Positions 35,333-44,067 of a stretch of DNA of 64,000 nt are shown here, one piece after another. Origin of the DNA: Sulfolobales archaeon (GTDB lineage: Archaea > Thermoproteota > Thermoprotei_A > Sulfolobales > NBVN01); NCBI GenBank assembly GCA_026413885.1, contig JAOAKA010000002.1, positions 62,001 through 126,000 of the forward strand. Direction: 5' to 3'. A program made the position numbers and the translations under genes. The notes beneath the pieces are model-generated. The model saw only the letters and a program-made list of their open reading frames with translations, made no database searches and was not told the origin of the DNA. The stretch's first letter is position 1. Each line of letters opens with the position of its first letter.

Positions 35333-36427
35333 CTAGAGGATTATCTCCCCTTCTTTCCAAACGCAGTCGCTGATCTCTTTATATGGAAGAACGCAGTTAC
35401 GCCTGTTAATGAATACTTCATCTGCTATACTTACTTGATCTCCGATGATTACTCCACTCTCAATTCTCACCCAGTTACCGATTGAGCAGTTTTCCCCGAT
35501 TATCGAGTTTCTGATGTAGGAAGAGAAACCCACTCTACTCCCCCTCATTACTATCGAACCCCTCATTGCTGAAGATTCACCTATAGTTACATTATCTAGC
35601 AGCAGTGTGTTTGGTCCTACGATGCTTCCCTTACCTACGACGACATTATTTCCTATATATACTGGTCTAACTATTTCACCTTGAATATCTGATGTCTCTT
35701 CTACATAGCCATTTGGATAGTAGGTGTTGAGAGCTACTACGTTGGCTTTAAGATAGTCTTCAGGAACACCGATATCAAACCACACTCCATTGTGTACGTA
35801 CGCATATACTTTCTCTGTTTTCAATATCTTTGGAATGAGGTCTATAGAGATCTTCTGTTTTCTACCTCCGCCGGCAATATACTTAAGTACTTCAGGTTCG
35901 AATACATATACCCCGGCATTAGCTAGATTCGACCGAGGTCTATAGGTAGGTTTCTCGATAAAGCCTATAACCCTACCTTCTTCGTTTATATCGAGTATCC
36001 CGTATCTCTCGGGATTATCTACTGAAATAGCTGTTAATGTAGCTAGAGCTCCCTTACTTTTGTGGAAATCTACCACAGCGCGAATATCTACATCTGTAAA
36101 TATGTCTCCATAGAGAACTAGAAATGTTTCACTAAGACCGACTTTCTCGTCTACAAGCTTCAGAGGTCCGGCGTCACCGAGAGGTTGATCTTCTTCTACG
36201 TACGCAATAGAGACGCCGTATTCATCTCCATTCCCTAAATAGCTCATAATCTGGTTAGATAGATACTTAACGGAAATAACTATCTCATCTACATATACCT
36301 TTCCAAGAGAATAGATCAACCAGTGAATTAAGGGTTTACTTAAGATAGGTAGAAGTGGCTTAGGTCTAGTTAGAGTTAGAGGTCTCAATCTTGTAGCATA
36401 ACCTCCAGCTAGTACTACAGCTTTCAT
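35333..36427 (-). CDS. Sugar-1-phosphate nucleotidyltransferase with beta-helix domain
   Basis: 364 residues. N-terminal pyrophosphorylase domain with the nucleotide loop LAGGYATRLRPLTLTRPKPLLPI (split here as LAGGYATRLRPLT and RPKPLLPI), the VLYGDIF metal site and GFIEKP. Then C-terminal hexapeptide repeats (VVGKGSIVGPNTLLLDNVTIG). This is the mannose-1-phosphate guanylyltransferase or glucose-1-phosphate thymidylyl/uridylyltransferase group; the sugar cannot be fixed by eye. It supplies NDP-sugars for glycan or glycolipid synthesis. Monocistron. Confidence 0.92.
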   Translation of the reverse strand: MKAVVLAGGYATRLRPLTLTRPKPLLPILSKPLIHWLIYSLGKVYVDEIVISVKYLSNQIMSYLGNGDEYGVSIAYVEEDQPLGDAGPLKLVDEKVGLSETFLVLYGDIFTDVDIRAVVDFHKSKGALATLTAISVDNPERYGILDINEEGRVIGFIEKPTYRPRSNLANAGVYVFEPEVLKYIAGGGRKQKISIDLIPKILKTEKVYAYVHNGVWFDIGVPEDYLKANVVALNTYYPNGYVEETSDIQGEIVRPVYIGNNVVVGKGSIVGPNTLLLDNVTIGESSAMRGSIVMRGSRVGFSSYIRNSIIGENCSIGNWVRIESGVIIGDQVSIADEVFINRRNCVLPYKEISDCVWKEGEIIL

Positions 36428-36547
36428 ATTTCTCCATACAAAACTAGGCGCAGTTGAAATAAGTTTTGCTCTTCCTGCTAGTCTTCAAGAGAGGTCTTAC
36501 TTAATACTTATATACCTTTAAATAATTAATTTTTAGGGTGTCTTTAA

Positions 36548-36790
36548 TTGAAGAGTAAAGAAGCTATAGGCTTAGCTATTACAGCAACAGCTATCGCCTT
36601 ACTGCTATACGAACTATTCTACGTCAATCTAACCAAAGGTTCTGTAGGTGTGAAAGGCACTATATCAAGTGATTCTATCCTAATATCTGCTGGATTCTTA
36701 CTGATCTTAGTAGGTCCTTGGCTATGGCTCGGTGATGTACCGGTAGCAGTAAAGAAATTCATAGAAGCTAAAACAGGTAGAAAGCTCTAG
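36548..36790 (+). CDS. Small membrane protein before CstA
   Basis: 80 residues with two membrane helices (about 6-24 and 46-66). TTG start with GGGTG about 8 nt upstream and TATA-like CTTATATACC at about 36502-36511. It precedes the CstA gene by 10 bp and is surely co-transcribed. No family recognised. It may be an accessory subunit of the transporter. Confidence 0.75.
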   Translation: MKSKEAIGLAITATAIALLLYELFYVNLTKGSVGVKGTISSDSILISAGFLLILVGPWLWLGDVPVAVKKFIEAKTGRKL

Positions 36791-36800
36791 GTGGGAAACT

Positions 36801-38606
36801 ATGTACCCGATACTCATACTACTCGTAGTCCTCTTACTATATGGTGCAGCTTACATATTCTATGGCAAGAAGCTTCTAGAGCGGAGAGTAGTTAAAGCAG
36901 ACCCTAAGAGACTCACACCAGCATATGAAAAATTCGACGGTATAGACTACGTTCCAGCAAATAAGTATGTTCTCTACGGACACCACTTTGCCTCAATTGC
37001 TGGTGCTGGACCTATAGTGGGTCCAGCGGTAGCTCTAGCCTGGGGTTGGTTCCTCCCACTAATATGGGTTCTCTTCGGAAACATCTTCATAGGGGCGGTA
37101 CACGACTACACATCGATCATGGCTAGTGTTAGACATGGTGGAGTTTCTATAATGACTATCTCAGAGAACGTTATGGGTAGAAAAGCTAGGTACATATTCC
37201 TGGCGTACGTTTGGTTTGCTTTAATACTAGTTCTAGCAGCATTCTTTAGCGTGGCATCTGCTACCTTTGCTGATGTTCCTACAGCTGCTACTGTATCGAT
37301 AATCTACATGCCTCTAGCTCTACTATTCGGCATACTCGTATATAAACTAGGCTTTGATGTTAGGCAAGCTACTGTAATTGTGCTCATACTAGTTGTAGCC
37401 GGTATAGCCTACTCTTTCTACACACCAGTATATCTAACGTACGAAGGATGGGTTGTCGTATTAGCTCTATACTCTATTCTCGCAGCTGCTCTACCAGTGT
37501 GGTATCTGCTGCAGCCGAGAGACTACTTAAATGCTTACCTACTGTGGTCATTCGTAATACTGGCGGTAATAGCACCACTACTACTGCCGGTTGTTAGATT
37601 CACTGGACCGGCGATAATTACCTTCGTAGCTAAAGGTAGTGTAATAGGAGCTCCAGCAGGCACTCCAGCAGCAGGACTCGATATAGCTTGGTTCTGGCCG
37701 GTAGTACCACTAACAATAGCTTGTGGAGCTCTCTCCGGATTCCACTCAGTCGTAGGTTCTGGAACAACATCAAAGCAGCTATCTAGTGAACTCGATGCAC
37801 TACTAGTAGGTTACGGAGGTATGTTGACTGAGGGAGCGGTTTCATCTCTAGCAGTTATACTTCCAGCAGCTCTAGTCTGGAATTTTGCTGCTGTAGCTCA
37901 AGATGTTGGTCTAACTACAGATCTACTGCTTAAAGCTGGTTTAAACATAACAGCTACACCGAACATACTTCGGTTTGCCGGGGCTGCGAGATTCTATACG
38001 GCTTACGGATTTGCTCAAGGTATAGCGTGGAGTAGGCTTGTTGGTGTAGAACTCTTCCCACAGCTCTTCATCGGATTCAGAACATTCGCAGCGTGGGCTC
38101 TAACAGCATTCATTCTTACAACACTAGATACAGCAAACAGGCTGGCTAGATTCGCTTGGAGTGAGATGTTCGACTGGTTGAAGCCTCGCCGCCCAACGCT
38201 TCACAAACTAGTTACAAATAGGTGGGTAGCGTCAACACTAGCGGTAGTTATTGGTGCCGCTATGGCTTACCCAACAATACCGGGTGTTGGTAGAGCATAC
38301 TTAGTCGTTTGGCCTGCGTTCGCAGGAACTAACCAGTTGCTAGCAGCACTAGCACTACTTACATCTACTCTATGGGTTTACGCTATGCTGAAGGTTAGAG
38401 GAGCAATTAGCCTCCTCATGATGATTCCAGCACTATTCCTCTGGCTAACTGTGACTCTAGCACTTCTAGTATGGCTAGTATTCATAGTGCCGAATCTACC
38501 GCTGATATATATAGGCACCGGAATAATTGTTGGTGTATCTGTAGTACTCGACATACTCTTAATATACCTATTTATTAGAGGCCTTAAGTCGGCTAGAGCA
38601 CTATAA
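36801..38606 (+). CDS. cstA: CstA-family transporter (carbon starvation protein)
   Basis: 601 residues and about 16 membrane helices. The family block LYGHHFASIAGAGPIVGPA (57-75), then GAVHDY, GFHSVVGSGTTSKQL and a repeat of small hydrophobic helices identify CstA/PCST. Bacterial members import peptides or pyruvate; substrate here is unknown. ATG with GGTGG 7 nt upstream. A T-run follows the gene. Confidence 0.95.
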   Translation: MYPILILLVVLLLYGAAYIFYGKKLLERRVVKADPKRLTPAYEKFDGIDYVPANKYVLYGHHFASIAGAGPIVGPAVALAWGWFLPLIWVLFGNIFIGAVHDYTSIMASVRHGGVSIMTISENVMGRKARYIFLAYVWFALILVLAAFFSVASATFADVPTAATVSIIYMPLALLFGILVYKLGFDVRQATVIVLILVVAGIAYSFYTPVYLTYEGWVVVLALYSILAAALPVWYLLQPRDYLNAYLLWSFVILAVIAPLLLPVVRFTGPAIITFVAKGSVIGAPAGTPAAGLDIAWFWPVVPLTIACGALSGFHSVVGSGTTSKQLSSELDALLVGYGGMLTEGAVSSLAVILPAALVWNFAAVAQDVGLTTDLLLKAGLNITATPNILRFAGAARFYTAYGFAQGIAWSRLVGVELFPQLFIGFRTFAAWALTAFILTTLDTANRLARFAWSEMFDWLKPRRPTLHKLVTNRWVASTLAVVIGAAMAYPTIPGVGRAYLVVWPAFAGTNQLLAALALLTSTLWVYAMLKVRGAISLLMMIPALFLWLTVTLALLVWLVFIVPNLPLIYIGTGIIVGVSVVLDILLIYLFIRGLKSARAL

Positions 38607-38617
38607 GCTTACACAAG

Positions 38618-38622
38618 TTTTT
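38618..38622 (+). terminator. T-run downstream of cstA
   Basis: A run of five T 12 bp past the stop, followed by further T-rich sequence to 38650, typical of archaeal termination. Confidence 0.4.
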
Positions 38623-38681
38623 ACTTAACTATTTACTTCATTTAATTACTTTGTTGTATTTAAACCAGGGAGAGCTCTAAG

Positions 38682-38975
38682 GTGCTTAAAGCATTATCTA
38701 GAGTAATAAGAGAGATGAAATTTTTTGTGAGAGGAATTAGAGAAGCCATGATCGAAGAGAGTGTGAGTGTTTTAAAAGCAGAGTACATAGAGCTTGAGAA
38801 CGTCTTTCTACTCATAGTTTTAGGACCTCTAGTCGGTATTAAAACAATCACACCACTTCTGTCTTTAGAGCTACTAGAACCTCTAATCTCAGAGATAAGA
38901 ATCTTAGAGAGTAGATCAGTTAAAGGTGAGGATGTTTTAGATGAGTTAGTGTCATCACTAGGTGGAGCACCTTGA
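38682..38975 (+). CDS. Unknown small protein of the Get3 operon
   Basis: 97 residues, mostly helical, with one hydrophobic stretch (VFLLIVLGPLVGIKTITPLL, about 42-61) and charged ends. GTG start. A TATA-like TTGTATTTAAAC at 38652-38663 places the transcription start at or next to the GTG, so the mRNA may be nearly leaderless. Its stop overlaps the ATPase start by 4 bp (TTGA), indicating coupled translation. I do not recognise the family. Confidence 0.65.
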   Translation: MLKALSRVIREMKFFVRGIREAMIEESVSVLKAEYIELENVFLLIVLGPLVGIKTITPLLSLELLEPLISEIRILESRSVKGEDVLDELVSSLGGAP

Positions 38976-39919
38976 CTGAATTCACAGAGCTTCTGGAGCT
39001 ACGTGAGTGCTGCCCTCACTTAGTTATGGTTGTCGGTAAGGGAGGGGTAGGTAAGACTACAGTAGCTATTCTTATAGCTATAGAGCTGAGTCGTAGAGGT
39101 AAAACACTGCTGCTGAGTTTAGACCCAGCTAAACACATAGTTAAGTACTTAGGACTAACTAGAGAAGACCTAGAGGAAATCGAGGGAGGTATTCACGTTA
39201 GATATGTCTCAATAGAGAGAGAGGTTAGTAGTATAACGTCTAGGTACGCAGACCTAGTACGGGAATTAATGCCCTCACTCTCGGTATTAAATCTAGATAG
39301 TGTAGTTGATGTAATTAAGTACTCACCTGGTGTTGAAGAAGAAGTTCTGCTGAGAAAGCTTAAAGAAGCATTAAGTAGTGACTTCAACTACGTAGTAGTA
39401 GATACACCCCCAACTGGAGTCACTCTAAGAACACTTATCCTACCTAGACTATACTCGATATGGCTGAATAAGTTAATCGAAATTAGAGAGAGAATAGTGT
39501 CTCTGCGATATGTGATAGCTAGAACGATGAAGAGAAATACCGATGTTAGAGATAGAGCACTACTCAAACTCTATGAAATGCGAGATGACTTTAAGAATAT
39601 AGACTCAGTCCTCTCCTCAGAAAGTAGGTCTTCATATGTTTTAGTAGCTACTCCAGAACCCCTGCCGATGTACGAACTCAGAGAAACATACGAATTCTTA
39701 AAGAATAAGCTAAGTGTTAAACCAAAGCTCCTCATACTCAATAAGGTAATTCCTGATGAACTAGCAGCAAAACTCGGGGTACTGGCTATTCAGCAAAACT
39801 TTCTCGAAGAGCTAAAGAGCTTTGGTGTTAGTTACGCAGTAATAGAGCATTTGGGAAGACCTACGGAAAACCTGAGCGATATTAAGGCACTTAAGGAAAA
39901 GATCAAGGTGTTTAAGTAG
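38972..39919 (+). CDS. Get3/ArsA-type ATPase
   Basis: 315 residues. Deviant Walker A GKGGVGKTT (22-30) with the signature lysine, switch I SLDPAKH (49-55, DPAHS in most Get3), the A-loop VDTPPTGVTLRTLILP and a helical region between them. The methionine- and glycine-rich client groove of eukaryotic Get3 cannot be judged. Family roles: tail-anchored protein targeting (Get3) or arsenite export (ArsA). No arsenite pump is nearby. The only membrane partners are the flanking proteins encoded at 38682 and 39919. Confidence 0.88.
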   Translation: MTEFTELLELRECCPHLVMVVGKGGVGKTTVAILIAIELSRRGKTLLLSLDPAKHIVKYLGLTREDLEEIEGGIHVRYVSIEREVSSITSRYADLVRELMPSLSVLNLDSVVDVIKYSPGVEEEVLLRKLKEALSSDFNYVVVDTPPTGVTLRTLILPRLYSIWLNKLIEIRERIVSLRYVIARTMKRNTDVRDRALLKLYEMRDDFKNIDSVLSSESRSSYVLVATPEPLPMYELRETYEFLKNKLSVKPKLLILNKVIPDELAAKLGVLAIQQNFLEELKSFGVSYAVIEHLGRPTENLSDIKALKEKIKVFK

Positions 39920-40572
39920 TGGTCTTACTCGACATCATCATAATCACCTCCATGTCTATTTTCGCGGTGGTGTCTGTAGTTTGGTATTTTAGAATGAGGA
40001 AGAAGATGATAGTCCTTATGAAGAATATTACAGAAGACCTAGAGAGAATTTTTAAACCAGTAGATAAGACTTATGTACTTCTAGGCTATCTAGTCGGCTA
40101 CAGAGCGAAATATGAGCTAGAAAACGGAGATAAAGTCTACATACTATTTACTACAGCACCTAGATACTCCATTCTCTACTACCCGATTTTGAAAATCCTC
40201 AAAAGGGTCGACAGATTAGAGATAGCTATAGCTAACTACAACCGGTACGTATCGAAAGAACTTCACGCAGTTCTAGCAAGTGATGTGAGAACACATGCAC
40301 TCCTCCTAAGAGATCTCGGGTCGAAGAAGGAAGTTATCTCCACTAGAACTATTGACACAGCTAAGGGTCAATACATAGTGTACTACGAAGATTCTGGTGA
40401 TATAGAGTTTATGAAGAAGTTTCTTGATGTGGCGAGTCTCAGAGTGTATAGAGTCTCAGCTTTCACTAAGAGCAACCTAGTGGGGCTGGTTACTGAAATA
40501 AGGGAGGGAACCATACCGGAAGCAGTCAAGCTACTAAGAGAAGTAAATAGATACGTTACTAAGACTAAGTAG
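39919..40572 (+). CDS. Membrane-anchored unknown protein of the Get3 operon
   Basis: 217 residues: one N-terminal membrane helix (about 3-22), a basic stop (RMRKKMI), then a soluble alpha/beta domain. GTG shares a base with the ATPase stop (TAGTG). Tight coupling to a Get3-like ATPase makes a receptor or client-handover role possible, but that is only inference. No family recognised. Confidence 0.7.
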   Translation: MVLLDIIIITSMSIFAVVSVVWYFRMRKKMIVLMKNITEDLERIFKPVDKTYVLLGYLVGYRAKYELENGDKVYILFTTAPRYSILYYPILKILKRVDRLEIAIANYNRYVSKELHAVLASDVRTHALLLRDLGSKKEVISTRTIDTAKGQYIVYYEDSGDIEFMKKFLDVASLRVYRVSAFTKSNLVGLVTEIREGTIPEAVKLLREVNRYVTKTK

Positions 40573-40601
40573 ATAGCACACCTACGTACTTCTAAGAAGG
40601 G

Positions 40602-40931
40602 TTAGAACGGAGTTCTGAGACCGAGGGAGTTCATTACTTCTCTAATCCCCATTTTAAGAGCAATTACGTCAAGCTCTAATCTCATGAAGTAGTATCTCTG
40701 CTCTAAAACCTCTCTTCCATCTATGTAAACTATTATCACTGCGTCTCTTATGTCTTCACTAACTCTGTAGGAACCGTATGATATAGTCTCCTTCGAGACC
40801 TCCTCAAGCTTCCTCAGAACTCTTACTACGTAGTTGTTTAAGCTCTCATCACTCCCTAGGTAAGCTACTACAGCTACTCTATTACCATACACTAACTTTC
40901 TCACATCTTCTAGATCGCTAAGTAATTTCAC
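40602..40931 (-). CDS. Unknown protein (109 aa)
   Basis: 109 residues with an alpha/beta pattern: VAVVAYLG, then LRKLEEVSKE, then AVIIVYIDGRE. The order resembles a small thioredoxin-like or Rossmann-like fold, but no CxxC or nucleotide loop is present. The start overlaps the preceding gene by 14 bp, so it is co-translated with the zinc-ribbon protein. Function unknown. Confidence 0.6.
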   Translation of the reverse strand: MKLLSDLEDVRKLVYGNRVAVVAYLGSDESLNNYVVRVLRKLEEVSKETISYGSYRVSEDIRDAVIIVYIDGREVLEQRYYFMRLELDVIALKMGIREVMNSLGLRTPF

Positions 40932-41775
40932 TACTTAGGCACCTCGACCGATATGCTTCCCTCACCAGCTCTCTCTCAGCTCTATTTAGATAGACTTCTA
41001 TGTCTACCGGTAATCTACTAGCCGATGGAGGCTTGATCTCGATATCATTTACTAACACGTAGTCATAATTAACTAAGTCCCTAAGCTCCGAGCAATCCAT
41101 AGAGTTCAACAACTCTCTAAGTCTATCACTAAAATCTATAGATGTCTTTAACTCTTTCTCAGTTATAGAAGCACCACAGACGAGACACGCTAGATCCGGC
41201 ATTAGAGAGTTAAAACCGCACTTAGGACAAGCAGCTGGAAGTAATGATGTCTTAGTTCTAGACCACGTAGACGCCCACTTATACCTCAGTATCTCAAGTA
41301 GGTCGCTTCTGCTAGACTTGCTAAGCCATGTGTAGATTTTCGGAGCTAGACCTAGCACTGCTTCACCAATATTTGTAACCACAAACTCTAACTGGTCTAT
41401 CGATGGACTAACTAGAATCTGAGCTAGTCTCGAAGCTAGCACTGGAAATACTCTCTCTGAGTTTCTCACCAACTTTCTCGCAACCTCATCTGCAGTTTTG
41501 TAGCTAGTAGTCGATCCGTAGAGGTCGGTAGCTATGTCTCTCAATACCTCGATCCACAGTTCTCTACTGAGACCTAGATAATCTAGTCCAGCCCTAGATA
41601 CTAGTTCATCAATATTTTTCTCAATCCAAGAATCGAGGTCTACTTCTTTCCTACTCGCAGACTTTCTGCTGAGATTCTCCTGTGATTCTTTACTCACATT
41701 TCTCTCTTCTTTTCTCTCTCTCGACTTATCGGCTTTCCTCTCTCTAGCAGCAGTCTTCCCACTCTTCTTCGGCAC
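40918..41775 (-). CDS. Unknown zinc-ribbon protein with basic N-terminal tail
   Basis: 285 residues. A disordered Lys/Arg/Glu/Ser tail (1-45) precedes a helical domain, then one zinc ribbon (CPKCGFN ... CLVCGA, about 189-212) and a C-terminal helical part. The basic tail and zinc ribbon suggest nucleic-acid or ribosome contact. GTG start with GGGAAG upstream and a TATA-like GATTTATTATT (minus) about 33 bp before it. No family recognised. Confidence 0.65.
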   Translation of the reverse strand: MPKKSGKTAARERKADKSRERKEERNVSKESQENLSRKSASRKEVDLDSWIEKNIDELVSRAGLDYLGLSRELWIEVLRDIATDLYGSTTSYKTADEVARKLVRNSERVFPVLASRLAQILVSPSIDQLEFVVTNIGEAVLGLAPKIYTWLSKSSRSDLLEILRYKWASTWSRTKTSLLPAACPKCGFNSLMPDLACLVCGASITEKELKTSIDFSDRLRELLNSMDCSELRDLVNYDYVLVNDIEIKPPSASRLPVDIEVYLNRAERELVREAYRSRCLSSEIT

Positions 41776-42057
41776 AAACTTCCCAAAGACATACAGCTCT
41801 AGAAATAATAAATCAAAGCAGTAACTACATATGCAGTTAGGTACTTCAGCCAGTCAACCACGTCTTGAAGCTTACGGCGGGTATGTATAATGTATATATC
41901 ATCATCTTTGACTTAAGAACACATCTAGTTCTAAACTCTACTCTAGTAGAGTGAGACCGTTTCTAAGAATAGCTAAAAACTCTTGCTTGTAGGCTTAGCC
42001 GACCGGCTGCTGAAATCAGGGACTTCCACATTTGATAGGCACACTAAGTTGACTCGA
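41776..42057. other. Gene-free stretch with inverted repeat and GC-rich island
   Basis: No coding frame. It contains the upstream promoter of the minus-strand zinc-ribbon gene, an 8-bp inverted repeat with 2-nt centre (ACTCTACT/AGTAGAGT, 41935-41952), and a GC-rich segment (about 41980-42030) with the short stem AGCC/GGCT. The rest is AT-rich with no repeat I can name. Confidence 0.5.
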
Positions 42058-42066
42058 TTTTATATA
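42058..42066 (+). promoter_or_regulatory. TATA box of the C/D sRNA at 42089
   Basis: TTTATATAT centred about 31 bp before box C, reading toward the sRNA and away from any protein gene. Confidence 0.65.
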
Positions 42067-42088
42067 TGTGGAAACTAGATCGTTGGAG

Positions 42089-42144
42089 CTAGATGATGAG
42101 CGTTGCCGAGCTGATTAGTGAGGAAATGAACCTCCTCTGAGTCT
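42089..42144 (+). ncRNA. C/D-box sRNA (2'-O-methylation guide)
   Basis: Box C ATGATGA (42093-42099), 11-nt guide, box D' CTGA (42111-42114), spacer TTA, box C' GTGAGGA (42118-42124), 12-nt guide, box D CTGA (42137-42140). All four boxes match and the spacing is canonical for an archaeal sRNP of L7Ae, Nop5 and fibrillarin. A strong TATA box precedes it. Guides would pair with CUCGGCAACGC and AGGAGGUUCAUU; targets not identified. Ends are approximate. It lies tail to tail with the end of thrS. Confidence 0.85.
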
Positions 42145-42161
42145 TATTATTATGTAGAGTG

Positions 42162-44015
42162 TTATAGCTTGGAGAGGTAGTTTAGAGTAGGCCTCCTACT
42201 TAAATAGAATGGGGTTGACTGAGGTGCTTGAGGATATGAGCTCAGGTCTTTCTTAACGAGCTCCACTAATTCTTCTATTTTTACGACTCTCTGTGAGTTA
42301 TCTACTCTAATTCTTACGTTGACTGTCTTCGTAGCATACTCTCTTTCACCAACTACTACGGAGTACGGAATCCACTCGATACCAGCTTCTCTTATCTTCT
42401 TTGCTAGACTGATGTCTCTATCATCTAGGTCTACTCTTATACCAGCGCTTACAAGCTGTTTGAGTACCTCATTCGCGTAGTCTAGGTATTTTTGAGAGAC
42501 TGGTATGACTCTCACCTGTATTGGTGCTAGCCATGTAGGTATAGTAGGAGGCTGCCCGCGTTTCTTTCTAGCTACAGCGGTATCCATAACTGCGTACACA
42601 TATCTCTCAATAGAGCCGATGATTGCTGTATGTATTATAACTGGATAACTCTCCTTACCATCTTCTGCTGAGTATGCTATACCGAATCTTCTAGCATTAC
42701 CTACATCTATCTGGAAGGTAGCTATTTCAGCCGGCTTTCTGAGACTGTCTATTATCACGTATTCAACATTTATAACCCAGTAGTATATGCCTGAAGGAAG
42801 TATAGCTACTAGAGCAGCTCTACCATCACCTCTAACGAAGTCTAACAGGTAGTCAAAGTGCTCTCTGAAGAAGTCTTCCGTTACGTTGTATAGAGCGACG
42901 TATTTACGCTCTAGCTTCCCTATTTCTTCATGTATCTTTCTCTGCACTAATCTACCGAACTCAACAGCTTCTCTAAGGTCCTTAGTGAATATGTGGAGGT
43001 CAGGCATTAAGAACTTCCTCAATCTAAAACATATCTGAAGCTCTCCCGGCTGCTCATACCTATAGCTATCAGCTATCTCGAAGACACCGAATGGAAGATC
43101 TCGGTAGCTAATAATCCAGTCCTTAATCATTGCGAATTGCTGGTGACACGCAGCATATCTAAGTACATGGGTACCTCTATCAGTCTCGACTTCGTAGAGT
43201 CTATCTCCGAAGAGTTCTGCGTGCTCTTTAATAGGTTTGAACTTAGTGTTAAACATATTGGTACCTCGAACTCTAAATACCGGGATTCCGAGAGATCTAA
43301 CTACATCCCAAGCATAGCTTGAAACAGCTTCAATCATGACTGTTGCGTGTGGTCCGTACCTCATATGTCCAGCATCAGACATAGGCTCCCATTCGAAACC
43401 GAACTTATTGCAGGCTTCAGATACCTCGGGTTCACCACCTGGGAGTTCCACCTTAAATACCTCTTTAGATATGAGGATCTTGAGCTCCTCATCATCTCCT
43501 TTCTCTAGGTAGATCTTGGGATCAACGATCTCACCTGTAGGTAGTAACACCACGTACTTCTTTTCAATAGGTCTAGCCCTCCTCAATTCTCCAGCTTTAA
43601 ACTCTCTTGAGAGTTCTGAGAGTGGGTGTCCAAAGCACTCCAGCTTAAACTCCTTATACCAACCAAAGGGAGCTCTATGCACCTTCATACCTCGGTTTTT
43701 CAGTTCTAACTCGAGTTCTCGGAGAGCTAGGAGAGATTCCTCAGGGTCGGCTAGATTCTTCGAGAGGTGTGCGTATGGATAGAGAACAACTGATCCAGCA
43801 CCAACATTAAGTAGTACTCTAGCTACGTCGTCTGCTACATTGCTCACGATCTCATGAAGTCCTGAGCTATCACCCTTCTCGATTGTCGTAAAAACTACTA
43901 ACACATTAGAAAACTCTCCCGAGGAGTTCTCAGTCGAGATATGTTCAGCACTATCTAGAGCCTTCTCACGAGCTCTATACTCGAAATATCTAGCGTGTAT
44001 GAGTAGTATTCTCAC
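42162..44015 (-). CDS. thrS: Threonyl-tRNA synthetase (archaeal, with N-terminal editing domain)
   Basis: 617 residues. An N-terminal domain of about 140 residues, related to D-aminoacyl-tRNA deacylase, edits mischarged serine in archaea. The class II core shows motif 1 near YGPHATVMIEAVSSYAWDV, motif 2 FEIADSYRYEQPGELQICFR and motif 3 around GSIERYVYAVMD. The anticodon-binding domain follows WLAPIQVRVIPVS. GTG start. It is a full-length chain, not the split form known in some crenarchaea. Monocistron. Confidence 0.96.
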   Translation of the reverse strand: MRILLIHARYFEYRAREKALDSAEHISTENSSGEFSNVLVVFTTIEKGDSSGLHEIVSNVADDVARVLLNVGAGSVVLYPYAHLSKNLADPEESLLALRELELELKNRGMKVHRAPFGWYKEFKLECFGHPLSELSREFKAGELRRARPIEKKYVVLLPTGEIVDPKIYLEKGDDEELKILISKEVFKVELPGGEPEVSEACNKFGFEWEPMSDAGHMRYGPHATVMIEAVSSYAWDVVRSLGIPVFRVRGTNMFNTKFKPIKEHAELFGDRLYEVETDRGTHVLRYAACHQQFAMIKDWIISYRDLPFGVFEIADSYRYEQPGELQICFRLRKFLMPDLHIFTKDLREAVEFGRLVQRKIHEEIGKLERKYVALYNVTEDFFREHFDYLLDFVRGDGRAALVAILPSGIYYWVINVEYVIIDSLRKPAEIATFQIDVGNARRFGIAYSAEDGKESYPVIIHTAIIGSIERYVYAVMDTAVARKKRGQPPTIPTWLAPIQVRVIPVSQKYLDYANEVLKQLVSAGIRVDLDDRDISLAKKIREAGIEWIPYSVVVGEREYATKTVNVRIRVDNSQRVVKIEELVELVKKDLSSYPQAPQSTPFYLSRRPTLNYLSKL

Positions 44016-44067
44016 GCCGAACCCCGAAAGAGAAGATATGTAGAAAAATAAGTCCCAAAGTAGTGAA

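Noticed and set aside
41870-41905. Box C-like ATGATGA on the minus strand
   Set aside because: No D or D' box at the right distance follows it.
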